NCBI RefSeq assembly: GCF_000375585.1
Contig: NZ_AQWP01000006.1
Coordinates: 1 to 64,000, forward strand
Direction of reading: 5' to 3'
DNA from: Sinorhizobium meliloti 4H41
Lineage (GTDB): Bacteria > Pseudomonadota > Alphaproteobacteria > Rhizobiales > Rhizobiaceae
Length of the DNA stretch: 64,000 nucleotides
Shown piece after piece: positions 17,883 to 26,292 of the stretch. The notes beneath the pieces are model-generated. The model made no database searches and was not told where the DNA came from. It saw nothing but the letters and a program-made list of their open reading frames with translations. How positions within the stretch are numbered: the stretch's first letter is position 1; every line of letters begins with the position of its first letter. The translations under genes and the position numbers were made by a program.

Positions 17883-19004
17883 ATGGCTTGGTCCTTCAGT
17901 ATCGGAACGATTGCCGGCACGGTAATTCGCGTGCACGTGACCTTCGCGCTGCTTCTGATCTGGATATGGCTGATGCACTACCGGATCGGCGGCACACCGG
18001 CTGCGATGGAGGGGATTGCTTTCATAGTCGCCGTCTTCGTCTGCGTCGTGCTCCACGAGTTCGGCCACATCGCCGCGGCACGCCGTTTCGGGATCAAGAC
18101 GCCGGACATAACGCTGCTGCCGATCGGCGGCGTCGCCAGACTCGAGCGCATGCCGGAAGAGCCCGGCCAGGAATTCGTGATCGCCATCGCCGGTCCTCTG
18201 GTCAATGTGGCGATTGCCGCGGTACTCATCGCAATCCTCGGCAACTCGACGGGCATGGAGCAGATAGCGGGCGTCGAAGACCCCCAGAGCGGATTTCTGG
18301 CACGGCTCGCCGGCGTCAATGTTTTCCTCGTGCTCTTCAATATGATCCCCGCCTTCCCGATGGACGGCGGCCGCGTATTGCGGGCCGCTCTCGCCTCGCG
18401 GCTCAGCTGGTCGCGTGCGACCCAGATCGCCGCAACGATCGGCCAGGGTCTTGCCTTCGTCTTCGGCTTCGTCGGTCTTTTCTATAATCCTCTTCTCATC
18501 TTCATCGCCATCTTCGTCTATCTGGCCGCAACGGCGGAAGCCCAGAACGCCCAGATCCGCGAGATCTCCGGCAGCGTGATGATCTCAGACGTGATGATCA
18601 CCGAATTCGCGACCCTTGACCGGTCGGCGACCATCGACGACGCCATCGACACGCTGCTTGCCACCACGCAGCGCGAATTTCCGGTGGTCGATGCCGCAGG
18701 CCACTTCGAGGGATTGCTGACGCGCGACGACATGATCCGCGCTCTGAAGGAGAAAGGCCCATCGACACCGGTGGTCGCCGCGATGCGCCGCAACCTGCCG
18801 ACGATCCATCATCGCAAACGCCTCGAGGAAAGCCTGCGGCTCATGCAGGAATCCCATTCGCCGGCGCTCGCCGTTCTGGACGGCTCCGGCCGCCTCGTCG
18901 GGCTGATGACGCACGAAACGATCGGCGAGATGATGATGGTGCGCGCGGCCGCCCCGGGCCGCTTTCGGTTCGGCCACCTGCGGCAGACCGGAAGCCGAGG
19001 CTGA
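17883..19004 (+). CDS. Site-2 protease family (M50) membrane protease with two CBS domains
   Basis: 373 residues. Multi-pass N-terminal domain with the zinc motif HEFGH (His58, Glu59, His62) in a membrane helix and the second metal motif NMIPAFPMDGG (Asn152 to Asp160). A pair of CBS domains follows (about residues 230-355), probably binding adenine nucleotides and regulating proteolysis. Such proteases cleave within membranes, for example anti-sigma factors; the target here is unknown. A decayed partial copy of this gene lies at 24900-25040. Confidence 0.9.
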   Translation: MAWSFSIGTIAGTVIRVHVTFALLLIWIWLMHYRIGGTPAAMEGIAFIVAVFVCVVLHEFGHIAAARRFGIKTPDITLLPIGGVARLERMPEEPGQEFVIAIAGPLVNVAIAAVLIAILGNSTGMEQIAGVEDPQSGFLARLAGVNVFLVLFNMIPAFPMDGGRVLRAALASRLSWSRATQIAATIGQGLAFVFGFVGLFYNPLLIFIAIFVYLAATAEAQNAQIREISGSVMISDVMITEFATLDRSATIDDAIDTLLATTQREFPVVDAAGHFEGLLTRDDMIRALKEKGPSTPVVAAMRRNLPTIHHRKRLEESLRLMQESHSPALAVLDGSGRLVGLMTHETIGEMMMVRAAAPGRFRFGHLRQTGSRG

Positions 19005-19082
19005 GCCCGAAGTTTGACGGGCCGAATCGGCGCTCCGACGGTCGAGGAACCCGTTCCGCGCCTTTGGTGCTCACCGGAGCAT

Positions 19083-19973
19083 CTACAAAAGCGCTTGCGA
19101 AAGCGGCGATTGAGCGCGGAAGGCCTTGAAATCCGCGAGCGCGGCCAGCGAGCGCCCTTCGTCTATGGCGGCGAGATCGAGGATCACTGCATTTGCTATC
19201 GTCATCGGCACGACCAGCGACTGGGATTCGCCCGGTGCGCCGCGCGAGATCAGGATCTGGCGATGAGGCGGAGGCTCGATGCGGGCGCCGCGCAGATCGG
19301 TCAACGCCAGCACCTTGGCCCCTTTCGCGGCGGCAATTTCGCAAACTTGTTGGATGAGTGGCGAGGCCTTGCGGAAAGCGAGCAGCCAGAGCGCGTCGCC
19401 TTCTTCGAGTATCGAGAGCGCTTCGGCGAGCTGGTGCATCTGGCTGCTGAGGTCCGCGGTTCGGTAGCCGGAACGGTTGAGCCGCAGCGCGATCAGCGCC
19501 GCCAGCGCCGCCGAATGGCCGCGCGCAAAGACAAAAACGCGGCGGCTGTCCCGCAGTGTTTCGGAAAAACCGCGAATGTCCGCATCCGAAACACTGTGGC
19601 GCGCCCGTTGAAGAGCGGCGATCTCGCTGTCGAGCAAGGAAGATAGAATGCCACCCTCTTCGGCTCGCATCAGCCGGGCGGCCATGCGCGCGGCCGGGTT
19701 CTCGAAATCCTCCCCGCCGCCTTCCATCAGATTGCCTTGCAGGAAACTTCGGAATTCGGGGTAGCCCTTGAAGCCGAGGCGTCGGGCAAGACGCACCGCC
19801 GAGGCCGGATGCACGCCGGCCCGCAAGGAAACTTCCTTGCCGTTTTCCATGGCGGCGCGAACGGGATCGCCGGTCAGAACGTCAAGCAGGCGCGTATCCG
19901 CAGCCGTCAGCCTGCTGGCGTTGCGGCTGATGAGGTCGCCCAGAAGCGGTGGAAATGCCCCCTGTTTGTCCAT
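19083..19973 (-). CDS. MurR/RpiR-family transcriptional regulator
   Basis: 296 residues. N-terminal HTH (about residues 10-75, including GVHPASAVRLARRLGFKG), then a SIS sugar-phosphate sensing domain (VFVFARGHSAALAALIAL, later segments). The ATG at 19973 (MDKQGAFPP) lies 17 bp after the ATPase stop; the longer in-frame reading would overlap that gene. Last gene of the ugp-like operon, probably its regulator responding to a phosphorylated intermediate. Confidence 0.88.
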   Translation of the reverse strand: MDKQGAFPPLLGDLISRNASRLTAADTRLLDVLTGDPVRAAMENGKEVSLRAGVHPASAVRLARRLGFKGYPEFRSFLQGNLMEGGGEDFENPAARMAARLMRAEEGGILSSLLDSEIAALQRARHSVSDADIRGFSETLRDSRRVFVFARGHSAALAALIALRLNRSGYRTADLSSQMHQLAEALSILEEGDALWLLAFRKASPLIQQVCEIAAAKGAKVLALTDLRGARIEPPPHRQILISRGAPGESQSLVVPMTIANAVILDLAAIDEGRSLAALADFKAFRAQSPLSQALL

Positions 19974-19989
19974 GAACTGGCTTTCTTGC

Positions 19990-21042
19990 TCAGGAGACGG
20001 TCTCGCGACCGGCGATTGATAGATCCACGCGTTTCCCGCTCTGGGAATCGAAAAAGACGGCCCGGTCAAGATCGTAGCCGACCCAGAGTTCTGTCGCACC
20101 ACGCGGCACATCTTTGCGGGGGCTTGTCAGCGTCAGTCTGCCGGCCGCGCTTTCGCAGTGAAGAACGACATCCGATCCAGTCATTTCCGACAGGACAAGC
20201 CTTGCTGGCAGGGCGGCCTGGCGCGGTTCTTCGGCGAAGACCGTCATGAATTCCGGCCTCAGCCCCGCAGTAATCCCCGGTTTGCCTTTCCAGCCGGGCA
20301 ATTGCTCCACCGGCAGGAAGTTCATGGCCGGCGCGCCGAGGAAGCTTGCGACGAAGCGGTTTTGCGGCTGGTCGTAGATCGCTTCCGGTGTGTCGAACTG
20401 CAACAGGTCGCCGTCCTTCAGCACGGCGATGCGGTCAGCCAGCGACAAGGCTTCCGTCTGATCATGGGTGACATAGACGATCGTGGCACCGAGCTGGCGG
20501 TGCAGCTCCTTGATTTCCGTGCGCATGGCGACGCGCAGCGCATTGTCGAGGTTCGACAGCGGTTCGTCCATCAGGAAGACCGAACTGTTGCGCGCCATGG
20601 CGCGGCCCATGGCAACGCGCTGGCGCTGGCCACCAGAAAGTGCGGCGGGCTTGCGGTCGAGATAGTCAGTCAGTTGCAGTGTCTTTGCCACGTCTTCGGC
20701 GCGGGCGTTGCGTTCGGCTTTCGGCACGCCGCGCAGTTCCAGTCCGAAGGCGATATTTTCGCGCACCGTCATATGCGGATAGAGCGCGTAATTCTGGAAG
20801 ATCATGGCAATGTCACGATCCTGCGGCGCAAGGTCGTTCGCCCGCTTGCCACCGATTTCGATGTCTCCCTCGTCGCATCGCTCCAGCCCGGCGATGAGGC
20901 GCAGCAACGTCGACTTGCCGCAGCCGGACGGCCCGACGATGACGACGAATTCTCCCGGCTTGATGTCCATGGAAACCCCGTGCAGGATCTCCGGGCCGGA
21001 GGGATAGGATTTTTTGATGTTACGAAGCGAAATGCCGCTCAT
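19990..21042 (-). CDS. ABC transporter ATP-binding protein, UgpC-like
   Basis: 350 residues. Walker [10 protein letters not shown], signature LSGGQ, Walker [12 protein letters not shown], MalK/UgpC C-terminal domain. Start overlaps the phosphodiesterase stop as ATGA, so it is translationally coupled. Context with a glycerophosphodiesterase argues for glycerol-3-phosphate or glycerophosphodiester uptake. Confidence 0.9.
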   Translation of the reverse strand: MSGISLRNIKKSYPSGPEILHGVSMDIKPGEFVVIVGPSGCGKSTLLRLIAGLERCDEGDIEIGGKRANDLAPQDRDIAMIFQNYALYPHMTVRENIAFGLELRGVPKAERNARAEDVAKTLQLTDYLDRKPAALSGGQRQRVAMGRAMARNSSVFLMDEPLSNLDNALRVAMRTEIKELHRQLGATIVYVTHDQTEALSLADRIAVLKDGDLLQFDTPEAIYDQPQNRFVASFLGAPAMNFLPVEQLPGWKGKPGITAGLRPEFMTVFAEEPRQAALPARLVLSEMTGSDVVLHCESAAGRLTLTSPRKDVPRGATELWVGYDLDRAVFFDSQSGKRVDLSIAGRETVS

Positions 21043-21806
21043 CGGCCCTGTTCCTTCTGGTGATGTTCGCGAATGGCGATGGCGAGGGTCGGCCGGTCGG
21101 TGGTGAGGACTTTGACGCCGAGGTCGAGCGCTTTTTTGATCTGATTGGCCGTGTGCGCCGCCCAGCAGCCGAAATCGAGTCCAGCCGCCTTGGTCTTAGC
21201 CATCAGCGCGGCATCGGCGGTGTCCACATGCACGCCGATTTCCGGGATATGATGCAGCCTCGCGATTTCGATGACGGCGTCGGCGCCGATCTGGCGCAGC
21301 ACCGGCGGGCTCACCAGCCATAGGCGCGGCCGCTCGCTCGCAGCGGCGATAGTGTCTACGGACTCCACCAGGAAGGAGGAAAAACCGGTCCGTTGCAGCA
21401 TTCCGCCGCGGGCAAGCGTCTCGACCACGCGCGGCACGAAATCGGCATAAGGCAGGCCATCTGCGCCGGGTTTGATTTCGCATCGAAAGTTCACGCTGCT
21501 GTCGCGGTAAAGAGCGCAAAGCTCCTCGAGCGTGAGAGGATGGCCGCCGGCACCGTAATCGATGACCGCCGCCCGCACCTCGGCCTCGCTGAGAGAAGCG
21601 ATCGCCCCGGAGCGATCCGTGGTGCGGTCGAGCGTTGCGTCGTGATGGACGATGATTGCCCCGTCGGCCGTGGGATGAACGTCGAATTCCACCTCTTCCA
21701 GCGCCATTTTCGCCGTAGCCGCGAAGCCTTGCGGCGTGCTGTCGCCATATTCCAGCGTGCCGCCGCGATGGGAAGCGATGCGTGTCATTTTCATATCCGT
21801 GATCAT
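21039..21806 (-). CDS. Glycerophosphodiester phosphodiesterase (UgpQ-like)
   Basis: 255 residues of the GDPD TIM-barrel family. Catalytic and metal motifs are visible: SHRGG near the start, EEVEFDVHPTADG and VHHDATLDRTTDRSG, and FRCEIKPG later. No signal peptide, so it acts in the cytoplasm on imported glycerophosphodiesters, releasing glycerol-3-phosphate and an alcohol. The ATG at 21806 overlaps the upstream permease stop as ATGA; internal methionines at 21794 and 21788 are less likely starts. Gene order binding protein-permease-permease-GDPD-ATPase supports the UgpQ-like role. Confidence 0.88.
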   Translation of the reverse strand: MITDMKMTRIASHRGGTLEYGDSTPQGFAATAKMALEEVEFDVHPTADGAIIVHHDATLDRTTDRSGAIASLSEAEVRAAVIDYGAGGHPLTLEELCALYRDSSVNFRCEIKPGADGLPYADFVPRVVETLARGGMLQRTGFSSFLVESVDTIAAASERPRLWLVSPPVLRQIGADAVIEIARLHHIPEIGVHVDTADAALMAKTKAAGLDFGCWAAHTANQIKKALDLGVKVLTTDRPTLAIAIREHHQKEQGR

Positions 21807-22612
21807 TTTACCGCGCCCATGGTGATGCCGCGCACAAGATGCCGCTCGACCAGCAGGAAGCCCAGAAGCACCGGCAGGATGGTGATTGTCGAGGCGGCCA
21901 TGACCAGCGGCCAGTCCACCAGCCCCTCGCCGGGGTTGATGCGATAAAGCCGCGCCAGCCCGACCTGAAGGGTGAAGAGATCTTCCTTGCCGACCGCGAC
22001 CAGTGGCCAGATATAGTTGTTCCATTCGGTAATGAAGACATAGAGCGCCATTGAGGAGATCGCTGGGCGAGAGATCGGCACGATAACCCGCCACAGAACC
22101 TGCAGGGGTGTCGCCCCGTCCATATAGGCGGCCTCGTCCAGCGCCTTCGGGATGCCCCGGATATATTGCCGCAGGAAGAAGGCGGCAAAGCCGTTGGAGA
22201 TCGCCGGCAGGATGAGACCGGCATAGGTGTCGAGCAGTCCGGCCTTGGCAAGCGTCAGGTAATTGGGAATGAGGCTGATATGGCTTGGAATCATCAGCGT
22301 CGCCACCGTTGCGGCGAAGAGAATATCGCCGCCGCGAAAGCGGTATCGTGCGAAGGCGAAGGCGGCGAGTGTCGAGAAGGCGATGCTGAGCACCGTCACC
22401 AAGCCCGAAACCAGAAGGCTGTTAAACAGATAACGAGCGAAATTATACTGGCCGATCGCGAGCGTGTAATTGGCGAACGTGAAGTCCAGCCCGCCAGCAT
22501 AATAGGAGTCCGCCGTCTGGAACGAAATCCAGATGGAATAAAAGACCGGCGAGAGGAAAAGAAGGCCGAACGCGAGTGCGAGTCCGAGCAGAACAGGGTT
22601 TTCAGGCTTCAT
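21803..22612 (-). CDS. ABC transporter permease, UgpE-like
   Basis: 269 residues with six predicted membrane segments. EAA loop LDEAAYMDGATPLQVLWRV. Ends HLVRGITMGAVK, typical of MalG/UgpE permeases. The ATG at 22612 overlaps the end of the upstream permease by 11 bp; a start at 22630 is also possible. Confidence 0.9.
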   Translation of the reverse strand: MKPENPVLLGLALAFGLLFLSPVFYSIWISFQTADSYYAGGLDFTFANYTLAIGQYNFARYLFNSLLVSGLVTVLSIAFSTLAAFAFARYRFRGGDILFAATVATLMIPSHISLIPNYLTLAKAGLLDTYAGLILPAISNGFAAFFLRQYIRGIPKALDEAAYMDGATPLQVLWRVIVPISRPAISSMALYVFITEWNNYIWPLVAVGKEDLFTLQVGLARLYRINPGEGLVDWPLVMAASTITILPVLLGFLLVERHLVRGITMGAVK

Positions 22613-23471
22613 AATGCACCTTCCGGCCAATGACGCGGGACTTGATCAGCGACAGGGCGATTAGGATGATGAAGAGCAGTACGGCGAGCGCCGAGCCTTT
22701 GCCGATATCGAACAGTACGAACCCGATGCGGTAAAGCTGGTGGACAAGAAGATCAGTCGCTCCGGCAGGCCCGCCATGGGTCATGACGCTGACGATGGTG
22801 AAGACCTGGAACGCCTCGATCACCGAGATCACCAGAAGGAAGTAGGTGGTGGGCATGACGAGCGGCAGAGTTATGCGGCGGAAGACATGGAGCCGCCGCC
22901 CGCCATCGACGGCGGCAGCGTCGTAAAGCTCGCGCGGCACGGACTGAAGACCGGCGATATAGATGACGATGTCATAGCCGATCTGTTTCCAGGTGTTGAC
23001 GAGGACGAGAACGCCGAGTGCGAGGGACGGATTTTGGAGCCAGGGCAGGCGTTCGAATCCAAGTTTCACGAGCAGCGCATTCGCCAGGCCGTAATCGGTG
23101 GAGAAGACCCAGGAAAAGATCACCGCGATGGAAACGGTCGACGTGACGTAAGGAAGGAAAATCGCGCCACGCAAAAGTCTGGAAACGAATGTTTCCGAGA
23201 TGAGATAGCTTGCGATGAGAAGCGCCAGCGCCAGCCTGATGGGCACCGAGAGGACGGCGAAAAGCGTCGTGACCCAGAGCGAGTTCCAGAATTCGCGGGA
23301 ATCGAAAAGCTCTTCGTAATTTCTCAGCCCCACGAAGGGCATGTCCGGCGACAGGAAATTCCATTCCCGGACGCTGAGATTAAGACTGGTGGCGATCGGA
23401 ATATAGGTAAAGACCGCGATGAAGATCATCAGCGGCGCGACGAAGAGATAAGGCGTTATTTTGCGGAGCAT
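22602..23471 (-). CDS. ABC transporter permease, UgpA-like
   Basis: 289 residues with six predicted membrane segments. EAA loop YDAAAVDGGRRLHVFRRITL. Separated from the binding-protein gene by a 62-bp gap containing a hairpin (23487-23515). Confidence 0.9.
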   Translation of the reverse strand: MLRKITPYLFVAPLMIFIAVFTYIPIATSLNLSVREWNFLSPDMPFVGLRNYEELFDSREFWNSLWVTTLFAVLSVPIRLALALLIASYLISETFVSRLLRGAIFLPYVTSTVSIAVIFSWVFSTDYGLANALLVKLGFERLPWLQNPSLALGVLVLVNTWKQIGYDIVIYIAGLQSVPRELYDAAAVDGGRRLHVFRRITLPLVMPTTYFLLVISVIEAFQVFTIVSVMTHGGPAGATDLLVHQLYRIGFVLFDIGKGSALAVLLFIILIALSLIKSRVIGRKVHYEA

Positions 23472-23486
23472 GGCGATGAAACCGGA

Positions 23487-23515
23487 CCGGCGGACTGTGA
23501 GAGGAAGCCCGCCGG
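23487..23515 (-). terminator. Intercistronic stem-loop after the ugp-like binding-protein gene
   Basis: CCGGCGG (23487-23493) and CCGCCGG (23509-23515) arms with a 15-base loop. Same position relative to the binding-protein gene as in the other transporter operons of this window. Confidence 0.45.
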
Positions 23516-23533
23516 CATTGGCTGGAGAAACGA

Positions 23534-24793
23534 TCAGTTGCTGAGGCGCTTGTCTTGCTTACGCGTCTGCTCGGCGAAGTCCTTCATCGTCTCCTCGGCG
23601 CCGCGCTGACCGAGCGCCATGGCTTCCCACATCTTGTATTCGGTGGAGCGCATCCAGGTGACGACGGTGGTGCGGGCGCGGCCGCGAGCATAAGGCAGCG
23701 AGTTGATGGCGACATCAATGCCCGGTTGGGTTTCGAGCGCCTTTATCGCGACCGGCTGCTTCGGCGTGTCCTTGTTGAGCGGCATATAGCCTGTTGCTGC
23801 GAACCAGACCGCATTGGATTCAGCCGAGGCGGCGTAGCTAACGAACTTATAAGCGGCATCCTTCACGTCTTGATCGGCCTTGGCGAAAATACCAATTCCG
23901 GCGCCGCCGATCGGAACGGCGCAAACTTTATTGCAAGGCATCGGCCGCACGGCGAGCTTGTCTCCCAGCGCCTTTTTCGAGCTGGTGTAATTCCCGGTCG
24001 AGTTCAGCATGATGCCGACCTTGCCGGCGAGGAAGGCGTCACGGCCGTTGTCCTCCTCAGTCACGCCGTCGGGCGAGGCGACTTTGTGCTCATGTACGAG
24101 CGAAGCCATCCATTGATAGGCTTCGATCGTATTCGACTTGTCGAGCATGATTTCGCCGGTTTTGGAATCGACGAGATCGCTGTCATTGGCCATGACCAGA
24201 CCCCAGCGGGCGAATTGGCCAGGAGCCGCAATGCCGGAAATTCCCTCGGAACCGAGCTTCTCCTTGATGGTCTTGGCCGCCGCCAGGATGTCGTCGAACG
24301 TCTTGAGCGGCGTATCGGCCGGCAGCCCTGCGCGCTCAAACACATCCTTGTTGAAGTAAAGGACCGGCGTCGAGGAGTTGAACGGGACGATATAGGTCTT
24401 GCCGTTAATCACGCCGACTTCGCGGGCGTAGTCGTAAAGCTTGTCTTTCAGCGGATCGGCGTCGAAATAGGGGGTAAGGTCCGTCAGAATGTTGCTGTTG
24501 GCGAACAGGCCGTAGCGGGTCACTTCGAGAATGACGGCGTCGGGCGCGCGGTTTGCCGGGATAGCAGCCTGAAGTTTTGCAACGATATCGTTGTAATTGC
24601 CGATGAATTCGGCCTGGATATCGATTTGCGGGTTGGCGGCTTCGAAGCCCGCTATGACTTTCTCAAGCGCTTCACCCTGTCCGTTCTTAAAGCTGTGCCA
24701 GAAGGTGACCTTGGTGTCGGCATAGGCCATCCCGACGGTGGAGAAAAGCGCGACCGCACTGGCCGCCAGAATGGTTTGCAATTTCGATGACAT
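23534..24793 (-). CDS. ABC transporter substrate-binding protein, UgpB-like
   Basis: 419 residues. Signal peptide about 1-25 (cleavage after GMAYA), mature start DTKVTFWHSFKNGQGEAL, which resembles the UgpB opening. Periplasmic binding protein, probably for glycerol-3-phosphate or a glycerophosphodiester given the GDPD in the operon. Start at 24793 with GGAGAGG upstream. First gene of the operon. Sugar binding remains an alternative. Confidence 0.85.
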   Translation of the reverse strand: MSSKLQTILAASAVALFSTVGMAYADTKVTFWHSFKNGQGEALEKVIAGFEAANPQIDIQAEFIGNYNDIVAKLQAAIPANRAPDAVILEVTRYGLFANSNILTDLTPYFDADPLKDKLYDYAREVGVINGKTYIVPFNSSTPVLYFNKDVFERAGLPADTPLKTFDDILAAAKTIKEKLGSEGISGIAAPGQFARWGLVMANDSDLVDSKTGEIMLDKSNTIEAYQWMASLVHEHKVASPDGVTEEDNGRDAFLAGKVGIMLNSTGNYTSSKKALGDKLAVRPMPCNKVCAVPIGGAGIGIFAKADQDVKDAAYKFVSYAASAESNAVWFAATGYMPLNKDTPKQPVAIKALETQPGIDVAINSLPYARGRARTTVVTWMRSTEYKMWEAMALGQRGAEETMKDFAEQTRKQDKRLSN

Positions 24794-24806
24794 GCTCTGC
24801 CTCTCC

Positions 24807-24822
24807 TGCATTTAAAATTGCA
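24807..24822 (-). promoter_or_regulatory. Candidate operator of the ugp-like operon
   Basis: TGCATTTAAAATTGCA, an AT-rich near-palindrome 14 bp upstream of the binding-protein start. It could be the site for the RpiR-type regulator. Position so close to the start codon would suit a repressor. Inference only. Confidence 0.3.
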
Positions 24823-24899
24823 TTTGCTTCGGCGACAGATAGCGGAGGGGCACGACAGTTTGGTGAAGGCTCCCTGAAGCTTTTGTGACTGGTGAAGCC

Positions 24900-25040
24900 A
24901 TTCGCGACCCTTGACCGATCGGGGACCATCGACGCCGCCATCGACACACTGCTTGCCACCACGCAGCGCAATTTCCGGTGGTCGATGCCGCCCGCCACTT
25001 CGAGCCCGAAGATTGATGGAACCGAATCGGCGCTCCGGAG
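24900..25040 (+). pseudogene. Decayed partial copy of the site-2 protease/CBS gene 3' end
   Basis: 24900-25004 matches 18605-18710 (first CBS domain) at most positions, including the stretch for the conserved TLDRS and IDTLLATTQR. One base is missing around 24970 (gcgcaattt against gcgcgaattt), which shifts the frame. At 25001-25004 the copy jumps to the sequence found around 19003-19035 beyond the intact gene's 3' end; both sides share GAG at the joint. So it is a copy with an internal deletion of about 300 bp. It sits upstream of the DUF1772-like gene, on the far side of the ugp-like operon. Confidence 0.85.
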
Positions 25041-25042
25041 TT
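25018..25042 (+). promoter_or_regulatory. EcfG-type promoter candidate upstream of the 179-residue membrane protein
   Basis: GGAAC (25018-25022), 16 bp, AGTT (25039-25042). Fits the general-stress sigma consensus GGAAC-N16/17-cGTT except for A at the first base of the -10. Expected start of transcription near 25048, gene start at 25086. The corresponding sequence after the intact protease gene (about 19014-19040) lacks both boxes. Confidence 0.5.
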
Positions 25043-25085
25043 CGGGCCACAACCCTACGGCGCTGCACGTCTTGGGGAAACACGC

Positions 25086-25625
25086 ATGTCGAGGAACCTG
25101 CAGCAGGCAAATCGGATCGACTTAATGCTCGTGACGGTAGAAGTTCTCACGATCGTCCTGGTCGCGATAGCAACGGCACTGGCCCTTGCTCATGCACTCG
25201 AGTTGCCCGGCAAATTGCGATTGCCTAGAGAACAATATCTGGCAATGCAGGCAATCTACTATCCGGGCTTCACCATCGGGGGCGCAGCAGAGCCGGCGGC
25301 GCTGCTTCTTACTGCCGCTCTCCTCTTCCTGATGCCCGGCGGAACGGCGGCCTTCTGGCTGACTGTCGGCGCATTCGCCGGGCTGCTGGCGATGCACGCG
25401 GCGTACTGGATCCTGACGCACCCCGTGAACAACTTCTGGCTCAAGGATACGCAGTTGGGAGGAACGGGTGCGCGCTTTTTCGCTTTCGGCGCCCAACGCG
25501 CTTCGACGGCCGCGGAAAACGCGGACTGGACCGTCCTGCGGGACCGCTGGGAGCGGTCCCATGTCGTACGGGCCGTTCTCGGCCTCGCCAGCCTCGTATT
25601 GCTCGCAACGGCGATAGCTCTCTGA
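25086..25625 (+). CDS. DUF1772-like membrane protein
   Basis: 179 residues with four predicted membrane helices (about 15-38, 65-85, 90-110, 155-178), of the DUF1772 or anthrone-oxygenase-like kind. Function unknown. Shares the layout and several short motifs with the convergent 160-residue protein (HALELP against HVLEAP, LRDRWERSH against IRLRWETGH), so the two are probable paralogues. An EcfG-like promoter lies upstream. The start ATG at 25086 is the first in frame after that promoter. Confidence 0.7.
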   Translation: MSRNLQQANRIDLMLVTVEVLTIVLVAIATALALAHALELPGKLRLPREQYLAMQAIYYPGFTIGGAAEPAALLLTAALLFLMPGGTAAFWLTVGAFAGLLAMHAAYWILTHPVNNFWLKDTQLGGTGARFFAFGAQRASTAAENADWTVLRDRWERSHVVRAVLGLASLVLLATAIAL

Positions 25626-25633
25626 GGACTGCG

Positions 25634-26116
25634 CTATGTGCCACTACCAAGGCGCGGTGCCAGCAGGGCGATAGAAATCGACCCGAAGGCGAGGACCTTC
25701 AACGCGGCGACGGCCATGTGGCCCGTCTCCCATCTGAGGCGTATCGCTTCGAAGTCCGGCGGGATCGGGCCCGGTTTCCAGGTGGCCAGGATCGCATTTG
25801 CCGGAGCGACCAGCGTGAACCACGCCGCCAGCGCTCCAGCAAATAAAACCGCGCCGGCGAGGGCGAACCAGAACGCCGGCCGCTCATTGGCGAGCAGGTA
25901 GGAAAGAAAGCACGCCGCCAGTATGGTCGTGACGTCGAGCGGCGCGCCGACCTTTGCAAAAAGCGCGAACTGGCCGTTGAAGACGGTCGCCTCGCGCCAC
26001 AGTTCCGGCGCCCAGACGAACAGCCGGGGCGGCGCCTCCAATACATGGGCGAAGGAGGGGCCGAGGCTGAGAGCGGCGAGCAGCAGCGATACCAGGCCTG
26101 TAAGATAAACGACCAT
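25634..26116 (-). CDS. DUF1772-like membrane protein, convergent paralogue
   Basis: 160 residues from the ATG at 26116 (MVVYLTGLVSLLLAAL), with four predicted membrane helices. A longer in-frame start at 26182 exists but would lie upstream of the promoter candidate at 26180-26156 and has no ribosome-binding site. GGCGGGGAA lies just before the chosen ATG. Ends 8 bp from the end of the related plus-strand gene. Function unknown. Confidence 0.7.
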   Translation of the reverse strand: MVVYLTGLVSLLLAALSLGPSFAHVLEAPPRLFVWAPELWREATVFNGQFALFAKVGAPLDVTTILAACFLSYLLANERPAFWFALAGAVLFAGALAAWFTLVAPANAILATWKPGPIPPDFEAIRLRWETGHMAVAALKVLAFGSISIALLAPRLGSGT

Positions 26117-26155
26117 TTCCCCGCCTTTACGTATGTCATCGGCAGCCTGGCCTAC

Positions 26156-26180
26156 AACTTTGGCGATGGGCAAGTGTTCC
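26156..26180 (-). promoter_or_regulatory. EcfG-type promoter candidate upstream of the 160-residue membrane protein
   Basis: Minus strand GGAAC (26180-26176), 16 bp, AGTT (26159-26156). Same boxes and spacing as at 25018-25042 in front of the paralogue. Predicted transcription start near 26150, ATG at 26116. Confidence 0.5.
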
Positions 26181-26292
26181 ATGAAAAAGAGAGACTATGC
26201 CGCTCTCGCCGACCTCACGGAATGTTGTTGAGAGAGGCCTCACTGCAGTCGCCGATGTGCCGGTATGATCCCCGGAGAACGGAGATCGATCC

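Noticed and set aside
24832..24858. Two CTGTCGT/CTGTCGC elements upstream of the ugp-like operon, as a possible PHO box
   Set aside because: They are 20 bp apart; the PhoB site needs 11-bp spacing, and both copies deviate from CTGTCAT.
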